64,000 nt of DNA from Gordionus sp. m RMFG-2023 (taxonomy: Eukaryota > Nematomorpha > Gordioida > Chordodea > Parachordodidae): positions 19,406,052 through 19,470,051 of the forward strand of contig NC_088776.1 in assembly GCF_954871325.1 (NCBI RefSeq). The letters are read 5' to 3'. Below, piece after piece: positions 31,801-41,569 of the stretch (the first letter of the stretch is position 1; every line of letters starts with the position of its first letter). The notes under the pieces were generated by a model. The model searched no databases and was not told the origin of the DNA. It was given only the letters and a program-made list of their open reading frames with translations. Position numbers and translations under genes: made by a program.

Positions 31801-32201
31801 CTTTCATTGCGACTACATCTTACTCATCTAATCAGCTTAAACCCGTCCGAGCATTAACTTACAATCATTGCTGGTCGTTTCAACCTCAGTTAAGACTTTC
31901 ATTTGGTCAAATTAGCAAAATTCTCGAAGGTTCTAAACAAGCGGATCCCCACTCTCAAACTCCTATCCTTGGTAATGTAACTTCTAACGTTAATCATAAT
32001 AATACTACTGGCATGAAAACCCAAAATCTATCATATTACCATTCCATGCATTGTAATAATAATAATAACAGTATGAATGGTAACACCGGAAATTTTAACG
32101 GGAATGGGCTTATTAAGTTTAATCATCAGCATTTAAGTCCTTTTTTTACTAATTACTCGCTGCATCATACCCCTTATAGATCTCTAGAATCAATTTTTTA
32201 A
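9967..32201 (+). CDS. ksr: Kinase suppressor of Ras (KSR), complete, 17 coding exons
   Basis: KSR scaffolds Raf, MEK and ERK at the membrane during Ras signalling. Exons: 9967-10125, 10168-10335, 10378-10806, 11051-11526, 15511-15680, 15872-15962, 19436-19519, 19791-20161, 23761-23889, 24129-24295, 24631-24783, 27371-27462, 27542-28054, 28531-28627, 29091-29227, 29515-29658 and 31706-32201. They total 3876 nt (1291 residues) with consistent phases. Order: CA1 region (about 1-190), low-complexity linker, C1 zinc finger (about 496-545), Ser/Thr-rich region, kinase-like domain (from about 808). KSR hallmarks: [63 protein letters not shown]. It is longer than the usual ~900-950 residues because of N/S-rich linkers, a ~100-residue kinase insertion and an Asn/His-rich tail. 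The start at 9967 is the first ATG of the CA1 exon. Individual junctions were chosen by frame and homology and need cDNA support. Confidence 0.95.
11051..11526 (+). other. ksr: KSR exon 4, 158-residue Asn/Ser-rich linker without an early Met
   Basis: The frame is open from acceptor cattttaag (11050) to donor gtatta (11527). It joins exon 3 in phase 0 and exon 5 in phase 2. It encodes a polar segment with a basic patch around [19 protein letters not shown]. There is no recognised domain. This is KSR linker, weakly conserved in the family, so the assignment rests on phase and position. Confidence 0.72.
14345..14480 (-). mobile_element. LINE 3'-end fragment, inverted
   Basis: The complement of tggggtctttaagacaagtc is nearly the same as the end of the plus-strand LINE tail at about 14915-14950 (gacttgtcttaaaggcccca). 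The two fragments therefore form an inverted pair. Confidence 0.5.
14590..14960 (+). mobile_element. LINE (non-LTR retrotransposon) ORF2 tail relic
   Basis: It reads [11 protein letters not shown] near 14767-14800, then after breaks [13 protein letters not shown] near 14892-14930. This is the usual order RLRWYGHVQR ... A-DR-W at the C-terminus of many LINE ORF2 proteins. Stops and frameshifts show it is dead. A direct duplication (gctttcaaaaagatgctgga) at about 14587 and 14637 precedes it. Confidence 0.6.
15511..15962 (+). other. ksr: KSR exons 5-6
   Basis: Exon 5 (15511-15680) starts with acidic [15 protein letters not shown]. Exon 6 (15872-15962) ends with IIPPRHR, whose last His-Arg is the start of the C1 zinc finger. 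The phases (2 in, 1 between, 2 out) match the flanking exons. An ATG at 15512 is the first base-triplet after the acceptor base, so this could also serve as an alternative start. Confidence 0.75.
16163..17735. repeat. 1.6-kb foldback (long inverted repeat) in KSR intron 6
   Basis: Two arms of about 600-800 nt lie around a centre near 17000. Paired blocks include ggctaaccac (left) with gtggttagcc (right), tattccatt near 16780 with aatggaata near 17233, and atttgatgtca near 16859 with tgacatcaaat near 17154. Short ORFs in either arm mirror each other and are not genes. A transcript of this intron could form a very long hairpin. Confidence 0.8.
18737..19409. repeat. (CTTTT)n microsatellite; 653-nt unbroken pyrimidine tract
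   Basis: About 130 CTTTT units run with two single-base slips, near 18770 and 18990. Positions 18737-19389 contain only C and T on the plus strand. The array ends about 26 nt before the acceptor of KSR exon 7 at 19435. Because the unit is 5 nt, several frames are open and yield FLFFS repeats, which are artefacts. Confidence 0.97.
19436..20161 (+). other. ksr: KSR exons 7-8: C1 zinc finger and start of Ser-rich region
   Basis: Exons 19436-19519 and 19791-20161 join across codon Lys to give a C1 domain with ligand spacing H-x11-C-x2-C-x9-C-x2-C-x4-H-x2-C-x7-C. The core is [20 protein letters not shown] followed by IKCHSKC. It matches KSR1 VCHVCQKSMIFGVKCKHC. The KSR C1 domain binds membrane lipids, not phorbol ester. 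After it come [15 protein letters not shown] and a basic SKRERRRSK stretch, possible 14-3-3 or phosphorylation regions (inference). Confidence 0.92.
20372..20591. mobile_element. Short MITE with TGGGTAAT ends
   Basis: The ends TGGGTAAT and ATTACCCA are flanked by actataga on the left and actataat on the right, an imperfect 8-bp duplication. The interior repeats TTTAGCC/GGCTAAA motifs. It lies in KSR intron 8. Confidence 0.6.
20997..21526. mobile_element. GC-motif MITE, long copy
   Basis: The ends agaggtctgcaaggtcc and ctagatcttgcagatctc are diverged inverted repeats of the CAGAGACCTGC family. Internal blocks (gtccggctcagcc, gctcggcctg) are GC-rich against an AT background. ORFs in this interval are not genes. 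Confidence 0.55.
21625..21924. mobile_element. GC-motif MITE, 300 bp
   Basis: The left end tagagacatgcacacc and right end cctctgcaggtctctg are inverted repeats of the family that includes 52125-53961. It lies in KSR intron 8. Confidence 0.65.
22270..22999 (-). mobile_element. Internally deleted hAT element with perfect 8-bp TSD
   Basis: Terminal inverted repeats TAGGGGTGTACCGATA and TATCGGTACATCCCTA are flanked by identical 8-bp duplications cttttcac (22262-22269 and 23000-23007), diagnostic of hAT insertion. On the minus strand at about 22720-22625 there is [12 protein letters not shown] then CRLISDKSK. This resembles the hAT C-terminal dimerisation motif (S-S-S-E-R-x-F-S-x-A-G). The rest of the transposase is missing. 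Confidence 0.9.
23761..24783 (+). other. ksr: KSR exons 9-11: Ser/Thr/Pro-rich region
   Basis: Exon 9 (23761-23889) is [19 protein letters not shown]-rich. Exon 10 (24129-24295) has [19 protein letters not shown], and exon 11 (24631-24783) ends KHHWTKS just before the kinase domain, where KSR1 has a Trp-Arg pair followed by LQEWDIPF. Many Ser/Thr-Pro sites are possible ERK feedback targets (inference). I did not see a canonical FxFP ERK-docking motif. Confidence 0.82.
25358..26350 (-). pseudogene. hAT transposase pseudogene in KSR intron 11
   Basis: On the minus strand, about 26280-26085 reads [16 protein letters not shown] and, after a frameshift, [15 protein letters not shown], a hallmark of the DUF4371/ZMYM-like hAT group. 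Then 25700-25358 reads [27 protein letters not shown], a stop, [21 protein letters not shown] and a natural C-terminus [17 protein letters not shown] at 25813-26076 splits the reading frame. Clearly dead; no terminal repeats were found. Confidence 0.85.
25813..26076. mobile_element. TA-flanked MITE inside the hAT pseudogene
   Basis: Inverted ends aggctatgttctaggtcggc and gccgacctaagacacagcct are flanked by TA on both sides, which fits Tc1/mariner-type insertion. It interrupts the transposase just after LEERFQQ. A longer relative lies at about 55885-57780. Confidence 0.78.
26800..27147. mobile_element. Palindromic MITE, copy 1
   Basis: Long inverted ends (tatgttagcctcaatgtgtt ... cacattgacgttaacata, then caactttaaaacattttttg / caaaaaatgatttaaagttg) enclose a block with gtttggaatacctaccctat. 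The copy at 30202-30577 shares ends and block. Confidence 0.75.
28055..29090 (+). other. KSR introns 13 and 14 around exon 14
   Basis: Exon 14 (28531-28627) encodes [13 protein letters not shown]. Its acceptor is taaaaaaaag preceded by a T-run. A 66-codon ORF at 28759-28959 in intron 14 has no match to KSR and is ignored. Confidence 0.7.
30202..30577. mobile_element. Palindromic MITE, copy 2
   Basis: Ends tatatgttagcggtgatgtg and cacattgccgctaacatata are inverted. The interior contains gtttggaatacctaccctat as in copy 1 at 26800-27147. It lies in KSR intron 16, whose remaining sequence shows no gene. Confidence 0.78.
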
Positions 32202-32222
32202 AAACTTTGGTAACCCTTCTAT

Positions 32223-32228
32223 AATAAA
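32223..32228 (+). terminator. Likely KSR polyadenylation signal AATAAA
   Basis: A canonical hexamer 22 nt after the KSR stop codon. In a 73% AT genome it could occur by chance, but its position is right. Confidence 0.5.
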
Positions 32229-32651
32229 AAATGCAAATATTAAAAAAAATTAGTGTTTATTTATAAAATATTGATACAATTTTTGATGTTGTCCTTATTG
32301 GATCAATTAATATATTCATTGAAAATTGCGATATTATATTTATATGATTCACATATGAGAATCTTTTTATCTATTTATCATATAATCAAAAAATAATTAT
32401 TATGCTGAGAATTTTTATATTAATATATCAATAAATATAATATATAATATGTAAATGTTTATATAATATAAACATTTTATCAAATTTATAAATATGATTT
32501 ATATGCTATAAATTGTTTATTTATTTATTTCATCAAATATCTTCATAATGTTGATATCTGAAATGATTAGCTCTTGTACAAACAGTAGTTATATTATTTA
32601 AGTTAATTAGAAATTACATTTTAATTTTTTCAAAATTTGGTAAGTTAATAA

Positions 32652-34028
32652 CAGAGTTGTTAAAGTAGCGCGCTAACTTTTTTGGTAGCTATAGCTAATA
32701 GCGGCTACTTTTTTATAATTATTTAATTATTTAGCGCTTTACTTTTTGAAAGTAGCTTTTAAAAAATATAATGAAGGTAAGTGTAAACATGAATATTTAA
32801 ATATAATATCATAATTAATTATAATTTTTATGATTTATTATTTAATTTTGAAATGAAAATATAATTTCAATTTGTAATTTATATTTTCATTTGTATTATA
32901 AACCTAAATCACGTGTTAATAATTTAAAATGTCATCGCCTATGGATATCCAAATCGTTGAAATGATTTAGACAATGATATTAATGAAATGGAAGATACCA
33001 GGGAAGAAAATGTTCTTAATAGCTATAATACAAATTTCCCATTCCCTAGATTTGAAAATTTTATACATTCTAATAATATTTATTTTATAAGACTGTTCAT
33101 GAGTTTTAAGAAAATCGAGAAACATCTAAATAATTTTGGTATAGGCGACTCATCCAAAAAAACTAATTCAATTCAAACCAAATTAATTAATAATGCAAAT
33201 GACAATATTTCTCAGAAATTGGCTGATAAAGTTATTGTTGATTTTAAAATTTATACAGTTCAGCCGATGTCCTTAGCTGATAATCCATCATTTACCATGA
33301 TAATTAAAACTATTCCCTGGTACAACATTTTATGCCGCCAGACACTAATGAATAAAATATCAGATAACTTTAAAATGATGAAAGATGCTCTGATAGTAGA
33401 GTTATCAGAGATATCATATATATGTACCACGGGAGAAAGTTGAACACATAACAGAAGGTAAAAACTTATTTATATTTATAAATTGATCTGATTAAATATT
33501 TTTGAGCTAATTTGGGAATCACAGGCCATTGGCTAGACCCTAGAACTTTAAAAAGAAGATCTGTGGCATTAGCACTCAAAATGATAATGGGATGCCAGAC
33601 ATAAGATGCACTTGCAAATAAAATTATTGATAATCTATCTTATATTAAAAATATGTATATAAGATTAAATACGCCCTTACCCTCAAGTGCTAGTGTCTAG
33701 AGATTATTAAGGCAAAACTTATACTTTCTGATCGTCGCTCTAGACTTGGGGATGATAATATTAAAATGATTTTATTATTAAAATGCAACAAATTACCATA
33801 AATACTTATTTTTATTACATAAATTTTTTATAATCAAAACTAACTATATTTTAATATTTATAATTTTGATTTTTATATATTTACTATACAATAACATTAT
33901 AAGCAAAAAATAAAAAATTTGTTTGTAAATTTTTTTTATAAAAAGTAGCTAAAGCTACTTTTAAAAAATATTAGCTAATAGCGAGCTACTTTTTTTGACA
34001 AATAGCGATAGCGGTAGCGCGCTACTTT
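32652..34028 (+). mobile_element. Decayed hAT element, copy A
   Basis: The left end CAGAGTTGTTAAAGTAGCGC and right end GTAGCGCGCTACTTT give inverted subterminal repeats. The former transposase start (ATG 32929) is frameshifted at once. A long segment at 32988-33443 keeps KVIVDF, YTVQPMSLADNPSF and CRQTLMNKISDNFKMMKDAL, a BED-finger-type hAT pattern. The zinc-finger portion (about 110 nt) is deleted compared with copy B at 56042-57522, and the C-terminal dimerisation segment near 33680-33800 has a stop/frameshift. A possible TSD is gttaataa/cttaataa. Confidence 0.88.
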
Positions 34029-37000
34029 ATAAAACTTAATAAAATGAATAAGGTAGACTGATTATAATAAACACCACGCTTATTTGGTTTTATTAAAAAA
34101 TGCGTCTAAATCAAACAGCTAAAATTTTAATTTGGATTTTGGTTATAAGACCTTGACTTTTAACTTTATCAAAATATTTTAAATCTCTTAAAATTTTCAC
34201 AAATTGTGAATAATTAAGGTTAATAAAATTTTTTGATTCATTCGGGCGTAAAAAATTAGGTAAAATTTTTAACAAAAAAATTACAGTGACAATTATATGT
34301 TGAATAAATTAATAAAAATTAATGTGCATTATTAAATTTAGCTTCTATTAAAACAATATAACTTTTAGAAAATGAATTTTGTGTTTAACCTTTTCACTTT
34401 TTCATAAATTGTCTAATGGTGATTATAAATAAAGAAGTTTAACATTTGATTATCAATATAAAATAATATGTGAACAGGATTAAGGATAATTCAAACTAAC
34501 GACCTCATAGTTAATAATTGAAAGAATTTACATTTTGGATTTTATATAAGATTATTTATCGATAAGTTAGTTATGTTTACCTTATTTCTGGCTGGCCTAC
34601 TTTTTATGGTCTTAAAAACACTTTTACTAGGCATTGTGAGGAAATTTCCCACTTGTTCTTATTTTAATCGATGATTCAAGTTCTCATCAGTCTAGTGACA
34701 AAATTACGTTAGCCATCAGTTAGATTTGAAATACTTTATAAAACAATTTTTAACTTCTATATATATTTTTTTATTATTATATACACAATATAAATTTTTT
34801 AAAGATTTTACAACACACACAAATATAAAAGCATAGGTATATTTATAAATATATTAGTAAATAAAATTAAAATGATTCACGAAAAATGAGGACACATTTT
34901 ATGTTTTTTACGTGTAATATTGTTCGAAATTACATATAACAAATAATTTTTTCCCTCGTAATATTTAGTAAGGCGATAAATTAAAATTCTTTATAATTGT
35001 AACATTTTTTTATGACCATATACATTTCACTATTTATTTTTATGATTTGCATATAAGCTAACGTATAAATGCTCGTTTTTATTCGAAATATTTTTCAGGT
35101 TATAGAACTAATATAATCACAAATTTAAGGGAACTTCGGGATCTGCTTGGATAACGACTTACACGCGATGATAACAACTAATTCACTAAGGATACTTTTA
35201 TTTTTTTCCTTGAGAACGGACTGCAAAATTATGTTGATAAAAACGTTTTGTGTTGAATGTGAATATTGTCGATCGAAATTATTAGGTTCATTGGGAATGT
35301 TTTTAAATTAAATACAGACTGGTTTGTCTAATCATGCGTCGCGGATTTTTAAAAAACCAACTTAAGCCACGATCCATGAAAGTTTAATTAATACGTTAAG
35401 GGATAATATATGTATGTCTTTGACTATAATCACTTTTTTTCTTGGCACTTATATAATTGAATTTTGTAAAGATTAGTGGTTAACTAAAATTGCCACAAGG
35501 TAAAATTTATTTTCCTTCATTCATTTCCGCGAAGACATCGATTAGTTGCTTCAGATGGAATAAAGTCTGAAATTTTTTGATTTTAGAAAAATGGAAATAT
35601 ACTCTGATCAAATAATATATGAAAAAAAATCAAGTCTCATTTTTGTGGTAAATGAATTAGTAAAACCTATTCATTTTATAGTTAACCTTCCATCGATCAT
35701 GGGGACACAAAATGTAAAAACACTATTTTTTTACATTTGTAAGTTGAACTTATGATGCAAGAAATCTCTTTATACATTTCTCAGACGACAGTGGCTAATA
35801 TTATAAAAATTGGTATTTTATCAACTAAAAAAAGTTTAAAGTTAGATTGTTGAATAAATCAATAAATTTATTAAAGTACATATCTATTTTTACAATTTAA
35901 ATCATATCTTATTAGCAACTCCTTGCAGTTAATAAAGATGTGTGTTCGGTTAGTTTACTAGACCCCAATATATAAATATAAAAGAAATGTAGCCATAGGC
36001 TTAACACCAAAACCTCGGAGCCCAAAAAGTATGGGGGTTACGATTAATTGTCCTATAATTTAACAAAATAAAGGTAAAAAGGAAAAAGTTTTACAAATAT
36101 TTTTAAAGGCACGTTCTTAATGCACCCAAAATTAGTGTTTTATGGCAAATGGAATATTAGAAATGTACAGCCAGTGAAATAAAATTTAGTAATTCACTAA
36201 AGCAAGTATATATAATATTAATATTATTAAACTCATAGTGGAGTAAAATATTATATTTATTAGAATTAGCCCAAGGAAGATAAATATATCACTGAATCCA
36301 CAGGATAAAAAACTAGATATTAAGTAGGATAATATTACTAGAGTGCAAGCTAAGACTTTTTTTAAAAAGATGCAAATCATAAAACATCCGCACATTTCAT
36401 TCAAACATCACGAAAGTTTATTACTCATGGTAAACAAACTAGTTAATATGTAATATTATTTATTAGCGTGCAAGGATAAGTTGCCTATGTGTATATTTTG
36501 ACTCACTTATATATTTTTAAGAACACAACGCTTAGAATTTGGGCTGTATTCTGTACTACAGACATTCACCTTAGTATAGTATAAATTATGACTCACCATC
36601 TTTAATAACGAGGGCAGAAATGCTTTAAAAAATGTCATTGATGTTAATCATTAATTTCAAAATATTTGCAAAAATGGATTATTAAAATTTTAAAAGTAAT
36701 TTATAGACATGAGAAAAAGGTATAAAAATAAAAAGTTCCGCGAGGAGTATGTTAAATACTTAAGAATAGTTTCAAATATTTATGAATAATTTAGAATATT
36801 TTATGAATAATTTAAAATATTTACAAATAATTTCGAATATTAACAAATTATTTCTGATAATGAGGATATTTGAAATTACAAATAATTCTATTTAAAAATA
36901 AATTATTCGACAGATGATATATTTTGCTTAGTTGTGTTGGATTCAAATTTTTGAATCAAATAAGTTTCTCGTATTTGTATAATACTAATCATAACGAATT

Positions 37001-39648
37001 GTTTTTGGTATACTTGAAATAAATGTGAGGTTCATCAACATATATTGATATAAATCTTTACATATAAAAAATTAAATTGAAGCATAAAATTTGAAATAAC
37101 TGTTAAAAATAAAAAATAATATATAGTTAATTAAAATTAATAATCACATCATATAATTTTATGACTGTCTCGTGTGTAAATTTGTAATTTTTCTTAGTGA
37201 GAATAAGTTAGACTATTATTTAAAACACACATATAACATGTATCTATGATATATTGAAATTTAAAAAGTATCGCCAATACCGTTTGATGCAAAAAGACAT
37301 AACGAATATTGTATCATCGATACTGTATCACGATGTTTCAACTATGATATGATATCCCCATTATTTTGAATTTAAACAGAAAATTGTTAAAAAAAAGGTA
37401 ATAGGGATATATCGATGACATAAACAGACTCAAGTACTTTTTCTGATAAAAAATCTAATATATTTATAATGTTATCATATCATGTTCCATCATTATACAA
37501 TTTATATGCAAATACAGGATGGTTTAAATTTTCGTTTGATATAAAATTTATGTATTTAAACAAATATAAATCTTCACCCAAATATAGGATGGAAAAACAA
37601 TGACAGTGTCGTCCCTAAAATATATTTGCTACCATACTTTTTAAATGGGCTTAAAAAATATGTACCACATTTTAACCTTTTATTTTACTTCTCAACAAAT
37701 TCTTAAAATATTTAGTTTATATAACACATTAGTAATGGTCACGAGGACACTGTCTTTAAGATCGATCTAACCCGTAGTCCTGATAAAAAGACCGGTTCAG
37801 GACCGATCTTTTTTTTTTGATATTTTAAAAATATTTTTGCTTTTACCTAATTTAATTTTTGTTTATTGGGAAAGTAAAATGCTTCTTTGAAAAACTATGG
37901 TTTTGATATGGTAAAATAAAAATGAATTAAAAATTCACAAAAGCTAAAATAACCTCTAGAAAAATGACAAAATAAAATATACAAAAAAAATAGGTAAGAA
38001 ATTTATATTAATTGAATAATAACAAATTTAACTATTAATCTGCCTAGATCGTAAAAAATCCCCAAAAAAGATTGGTCCAATCTAAGGCATATAGGAATGC
38101 CGTTGACCTACACTATAACCGAATAAAATAGTTAATTTAGATGGAATTGAAAATTAAGTAATACAGTGATAATATTAAAAAGAGATGTATGATAAAGTAT
38201 AAATGTATTAATTCTAGGCTAAATTTTGTTTCTTTTTTCGATATGTCCAAGTTAAAATCTAACACCCCTCATTTGGAAATATCGTAATAAGTTCAAATTT
38301 CATGACACCAAAAGTTACGAGATTTGGACTGATGGTACATTTTTAAAGATTTTACAACGTGACAGCCTAATAGAACACTTATTTTTAGCAAAAATATATA
38401 TGTAAGGCCCTGGGATATTATAGGGGAGACTGGGGTCAAATGGAATGGATTTTGGGAAAGGTTCATAGAATTAGAAGCAACCAAAATTAAATTTATGATC
38501 TCATCTATGCAATACAAATTATGAAAAATTTCAATATTTTTCGTTTTTTTAATGTCTGAATTTTGATATTGTCAAAAATGTAGAGTCATTGGAACAAGTC
38601 AGGGTAGGTTGGGACACAGACCAAGGCACATTGTAAGGCCAAAATTTTTTACATAAATTTTTGATCTAATAACAGATATTTTGAATTTAAAACACATAAA
38701 TGATAATTTTACAGTACAAATATAATTTATTAATAAACAAAATAACTTCACACAAATTTTATGACAATAATAAATATCAATGGAGTACAATTTCCGATAG
38801 GGAATATATCTTATTAGAAAATGCCTTGATGCTTTTTAATGTATATTATATAAATCTTATGTTTTCTATAAACTATAAAAGTAAAGATTGCATTAGTATT
38901 TGATTATATTTTTGTATGTATATAAATAAAATACAACTATTAGGAATATTTCATGAAATCTTTATTAATAATAATATGCAGTAGATATGTAAATTAAACT
39001 AATTATTAAGGCAATCATTGTTTCACTACTCACTACATTACACAAATTCGACTGTATCAGTTATTTTATTATTTCATAATTGAATTAAAAGATTATTTTG
39101 CTATATTTTCTATGTAAGGTATAATGTAACTACATAAATTTGATTGTATCCAATGTTCATCTAAAAAGTCAGATACAAATAGAATTTTACTAATAATTAC
39201 ATTTTATTTTTTTTAAAATATATTTTCATCACCTATATGGTTGGGTTCTTCTCTATAATATCATGGGTATAAACTTTGAATATAAAATTTAAAATATGGC
39301 AGAAAATATCAATGATTGACATTTAAATGTTCCCATATGCCCTGATCTAACGTATACCCAATCTTTAATTTTGACAGATGTTAATATTAAAAATATTAAT
39401 GTGCTAATATGATACATATATGTCATCTATAGAGGAGGGTCTAAGCGTTCATGTGATTTAAAAATTTTATATCCTAGTGATTTTGAGAATGCTAAATCAA
39501 AAATATGTTAAAAGAATCTTCTACAATTTAGGGCAAAAAACATTTATTAATTAAAATCATAAGCATTGGATATAATAGATATAAAATATTTTTCTCACGC
39601 ATTCGTATAATAAATTATCTATATTGTGACTGAATTTTATTTTCTAAA
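34029..39648. other. Long AT-rich interval without a supported gene
   Basis: Mostly A/T DNA. At 36765-36890 there are imperfect ~25-bp repeats around aataattt-aatattt. At 37745-37820 there is a short GC-richer repeat-like block (accggttcaggaccgatc). A hydrophobic short ORF lies on the minus strand at 36186-36395. Nothing else is recognised. Confidence 0.5.
36186..36395 (-). CDS. Small hydrophobic ORF, doubtful
   Basis: 69 residues from ATG 36395, nearly all membrane-like (KKVLACTLVILSYLISSFLS then CGFSDIFIFLGLILI). The spacing of Phe-Leu, Cys-Gly and Asp vaguely recalls Pmp3/UPF0057 two-helix proteins, but the family's conserved Pro-Pro and Pro-Gly are absent. At this base composition such an ORF is easily due to chance. 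Confidence 0.15.
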   Translation of the reverse strand: MCGCFMICIFLKKVLACTLVILSYLISSFLSCGFSDIFIFLGLILINIIFYSTMSLIILILYILALVNY

Positions 39649-40698
39649 CGTTAATATTTTTAAAATAAAGTGTTCTGACGGACCCCCTGTTCTTTTCGCC
39701 TAAGCCCCAAATTAAGACATTTTTCAAAAATATTATAACACAAATATAGCAAATTAGGTTATCCACTTGAAAATTGTATCAGCGATAAAATCAATCATTT
39801 AAGTTTGTTTATTAATGTATTATTTTTGTAAAGATATAGTGGGTGGATGTTTTTTTTAGATCTGGACTATTGATTTGAAGCAAGTTTGTGATTTTGACTT
39901 TACATATTAAAGTTTCAAGAAATGAAAACTAGACGAAATTGCCATTTTACATGAATTAATTAATTAGCATTGAAGGTCATTGTTCAGATTAGATTAAAAA
40001 AGAACTGGTTTGAAACGCTGTTCTTGAAAATCCTGGTCTGGGTGGCGATAAAATCATTAAAACAAAGTTATATATATTTATTTTGGACTGTCATTGACCT
40101 AAATTCAAAAAGTCTTCAAGAAAAAGGCCTGTGCTTTAATCGGTCCACTCTGGTTTAGTCTAAGACCAATCGTTAATATTTTTAAAATAAAGTGTTCTGA
40201 CGGACCCCCTGTTCTTTTCGCCTAAGCCCCAAATTAAGACATTTTTCAAAAATATTATAACACAAATATAGCAAATTAGGTTATCCACATGAAAATTGTA
40301 TCAGCGATAAAATCAATCATTTAAATTTGTTTATTAATGTATTATTTTTGTAAAGATATAGTGGGTGGATGTTTTTTTTTAGATCTAGACTTTATTGATT
40401 TGAAGCAAGTTTGTGAATTTAACTTTACATATTAAAGTTTCAATAAATGAAAACTAGACGAAATTGCCATTTTACATGAATTAATTAATTAGCATTGAAG
40501 GTCATTGTTCAGATTAGATTAAAAAAGAACTGGTTTGAAACGCTGTTCTTGAAAATCCTGGTCTGGGTGGCGATAAAATCATTAAAACAAAGTTATATAT
40601 ATATTTATTTTGGACTGTCATAGACCTAAATTCAAAAAAGTCTTCAAGAAAAAGTCCTGTGCTTTAATCGGTCCACTCTGGTTTGGTCTAAGACCAAT
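39649..40698. repeat. Tandem duplication, 522-bp unit, two copies
   Basis: Units 39649-40170 and 40171-about 40698 are nearly identical, with only a few substitutions and short indels. Both start cgttaatatttttaaaataa and end ctaagaccaat. A 62-codon ORF at 39970-40158 in unit 1 is not supported as a gene. The high identity implies a recent event. Confidence 0.95.
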
Positions 40699-41569
40699 AA
40701 GGTTGGTCCATTCATCAATCCAGTTCAGACACTAAATCATAACAAACTATTTTTTGATTATTTTGAAATCGGACTTTCATCTTTATTTTATTGTTAAAAT
40801 TAACTATAAAGAAGTTATTATTATACCCAGGCAAGTTATTGGCTTTTATACATATATATATTTTTTAACGATTTCAATTCAATTTTTAATCGATATTTAT
40901 TATATTAAGACTCAATAAAAGTCAAATTGTGCTTTTTAAAAAAATATTTGCAATATTTATAAATAATTCATATTTTTTTTATAAATGGTCATCGTTAATT
41001 GATGACTTTAGTAAAAGAAAAGTGTTCAAAATTTTTCAAACTTAATAGTATGTAAATACCAATATCTATTGAAATTATTTGTCCGTCCAGACAAAAGATA
41101 TAATAATGATTCTTTTATAACAAATTTTTGAAGCAGATATTTGAATAATTATATATTTTTATGTCCATGGTGTTTATTATAGTTAGGTTTTAATTTCGAA
41201 AATAAACCTTCGTAAATTACTTTTAAATAATGTTTTTATGTACTAAAATATAGTTATACTGTAAAGTATAAAAGAGTGGTGGGGTGTTTTTTAAAAAAAT
41301 AAATAATTAATCTTTAAAATTGATCAAAAGAATCTTATGATAATCAAGACGAAGATACTAATACTTAAGCTGTAAGATTGTATATTTTTTAAATAAATTA
41401 ATCTTTTACATTCAATAAATAAAATAACAGATCGATAAAAGCATGAAACTATATGCGGTAATGTAAAATAGAGCCATTCTGGACTGGTAAAATCTAGATT
41501 TATTTTGCCAAGACCAGCCCAATATTTGTTTAAAATTTCTAAATTCACCGAGATAGAAATTTTAAAAAC
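40699..41569. other. AT-rich interval downstream of the LDLa gene
   Basis: No gene seen. TTTATT at 41499-41504 (AATAAA on the minus strand) lies about 66 nt past the proposed stop of the LDLa gene. Confidence 0.45.

Larger units (their letters stand above)
27371..32201 (+). other. ksr: KSR exons 12-17: kinase-like domain and C-terminal tail
   Basis: Gly loop GTGWQAKV has Ala in place of the third Gly. VAIK keeps the ATP-binding Lys that mammalian KSRs replace with Arg. An insertion of about 100 polar residues separates this strand from helix C ([15 protein letters not shown]). The catalytic loop is HKDLRSKN (HKD instead of HRD, as in KSR), the metal-binding loop is DFG, then LAPELIR and [13 protein letters not shown]. 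Exon 17 ends with an Asn/His-rich tail and TAA at 32199-32201. The domain looks like a KSR pseudokinase that may still bind ATP (inference). Confidence 0.93.

Noticed and set aside
35125-35307. 61-codon minus-strand open frame (NIPNEPNNFDRQYSHSTQN ...) and nearby short exon-like pieces to 34587
   Set aside because: Protein-like by eye but without Met, recognised domain or consistent splice phases. With about 8.5% stop frequency per codon, dozens of 60-codon open frames are expected by chance in the window.
41324-41548. 74-codon minus-strand ORF downstream of the LDLa exon as another exon
   Set aside because: No Cys pattern or domain; it overlaps repeat-like sequence and would have to lie past the proposed stop and AATAAA.
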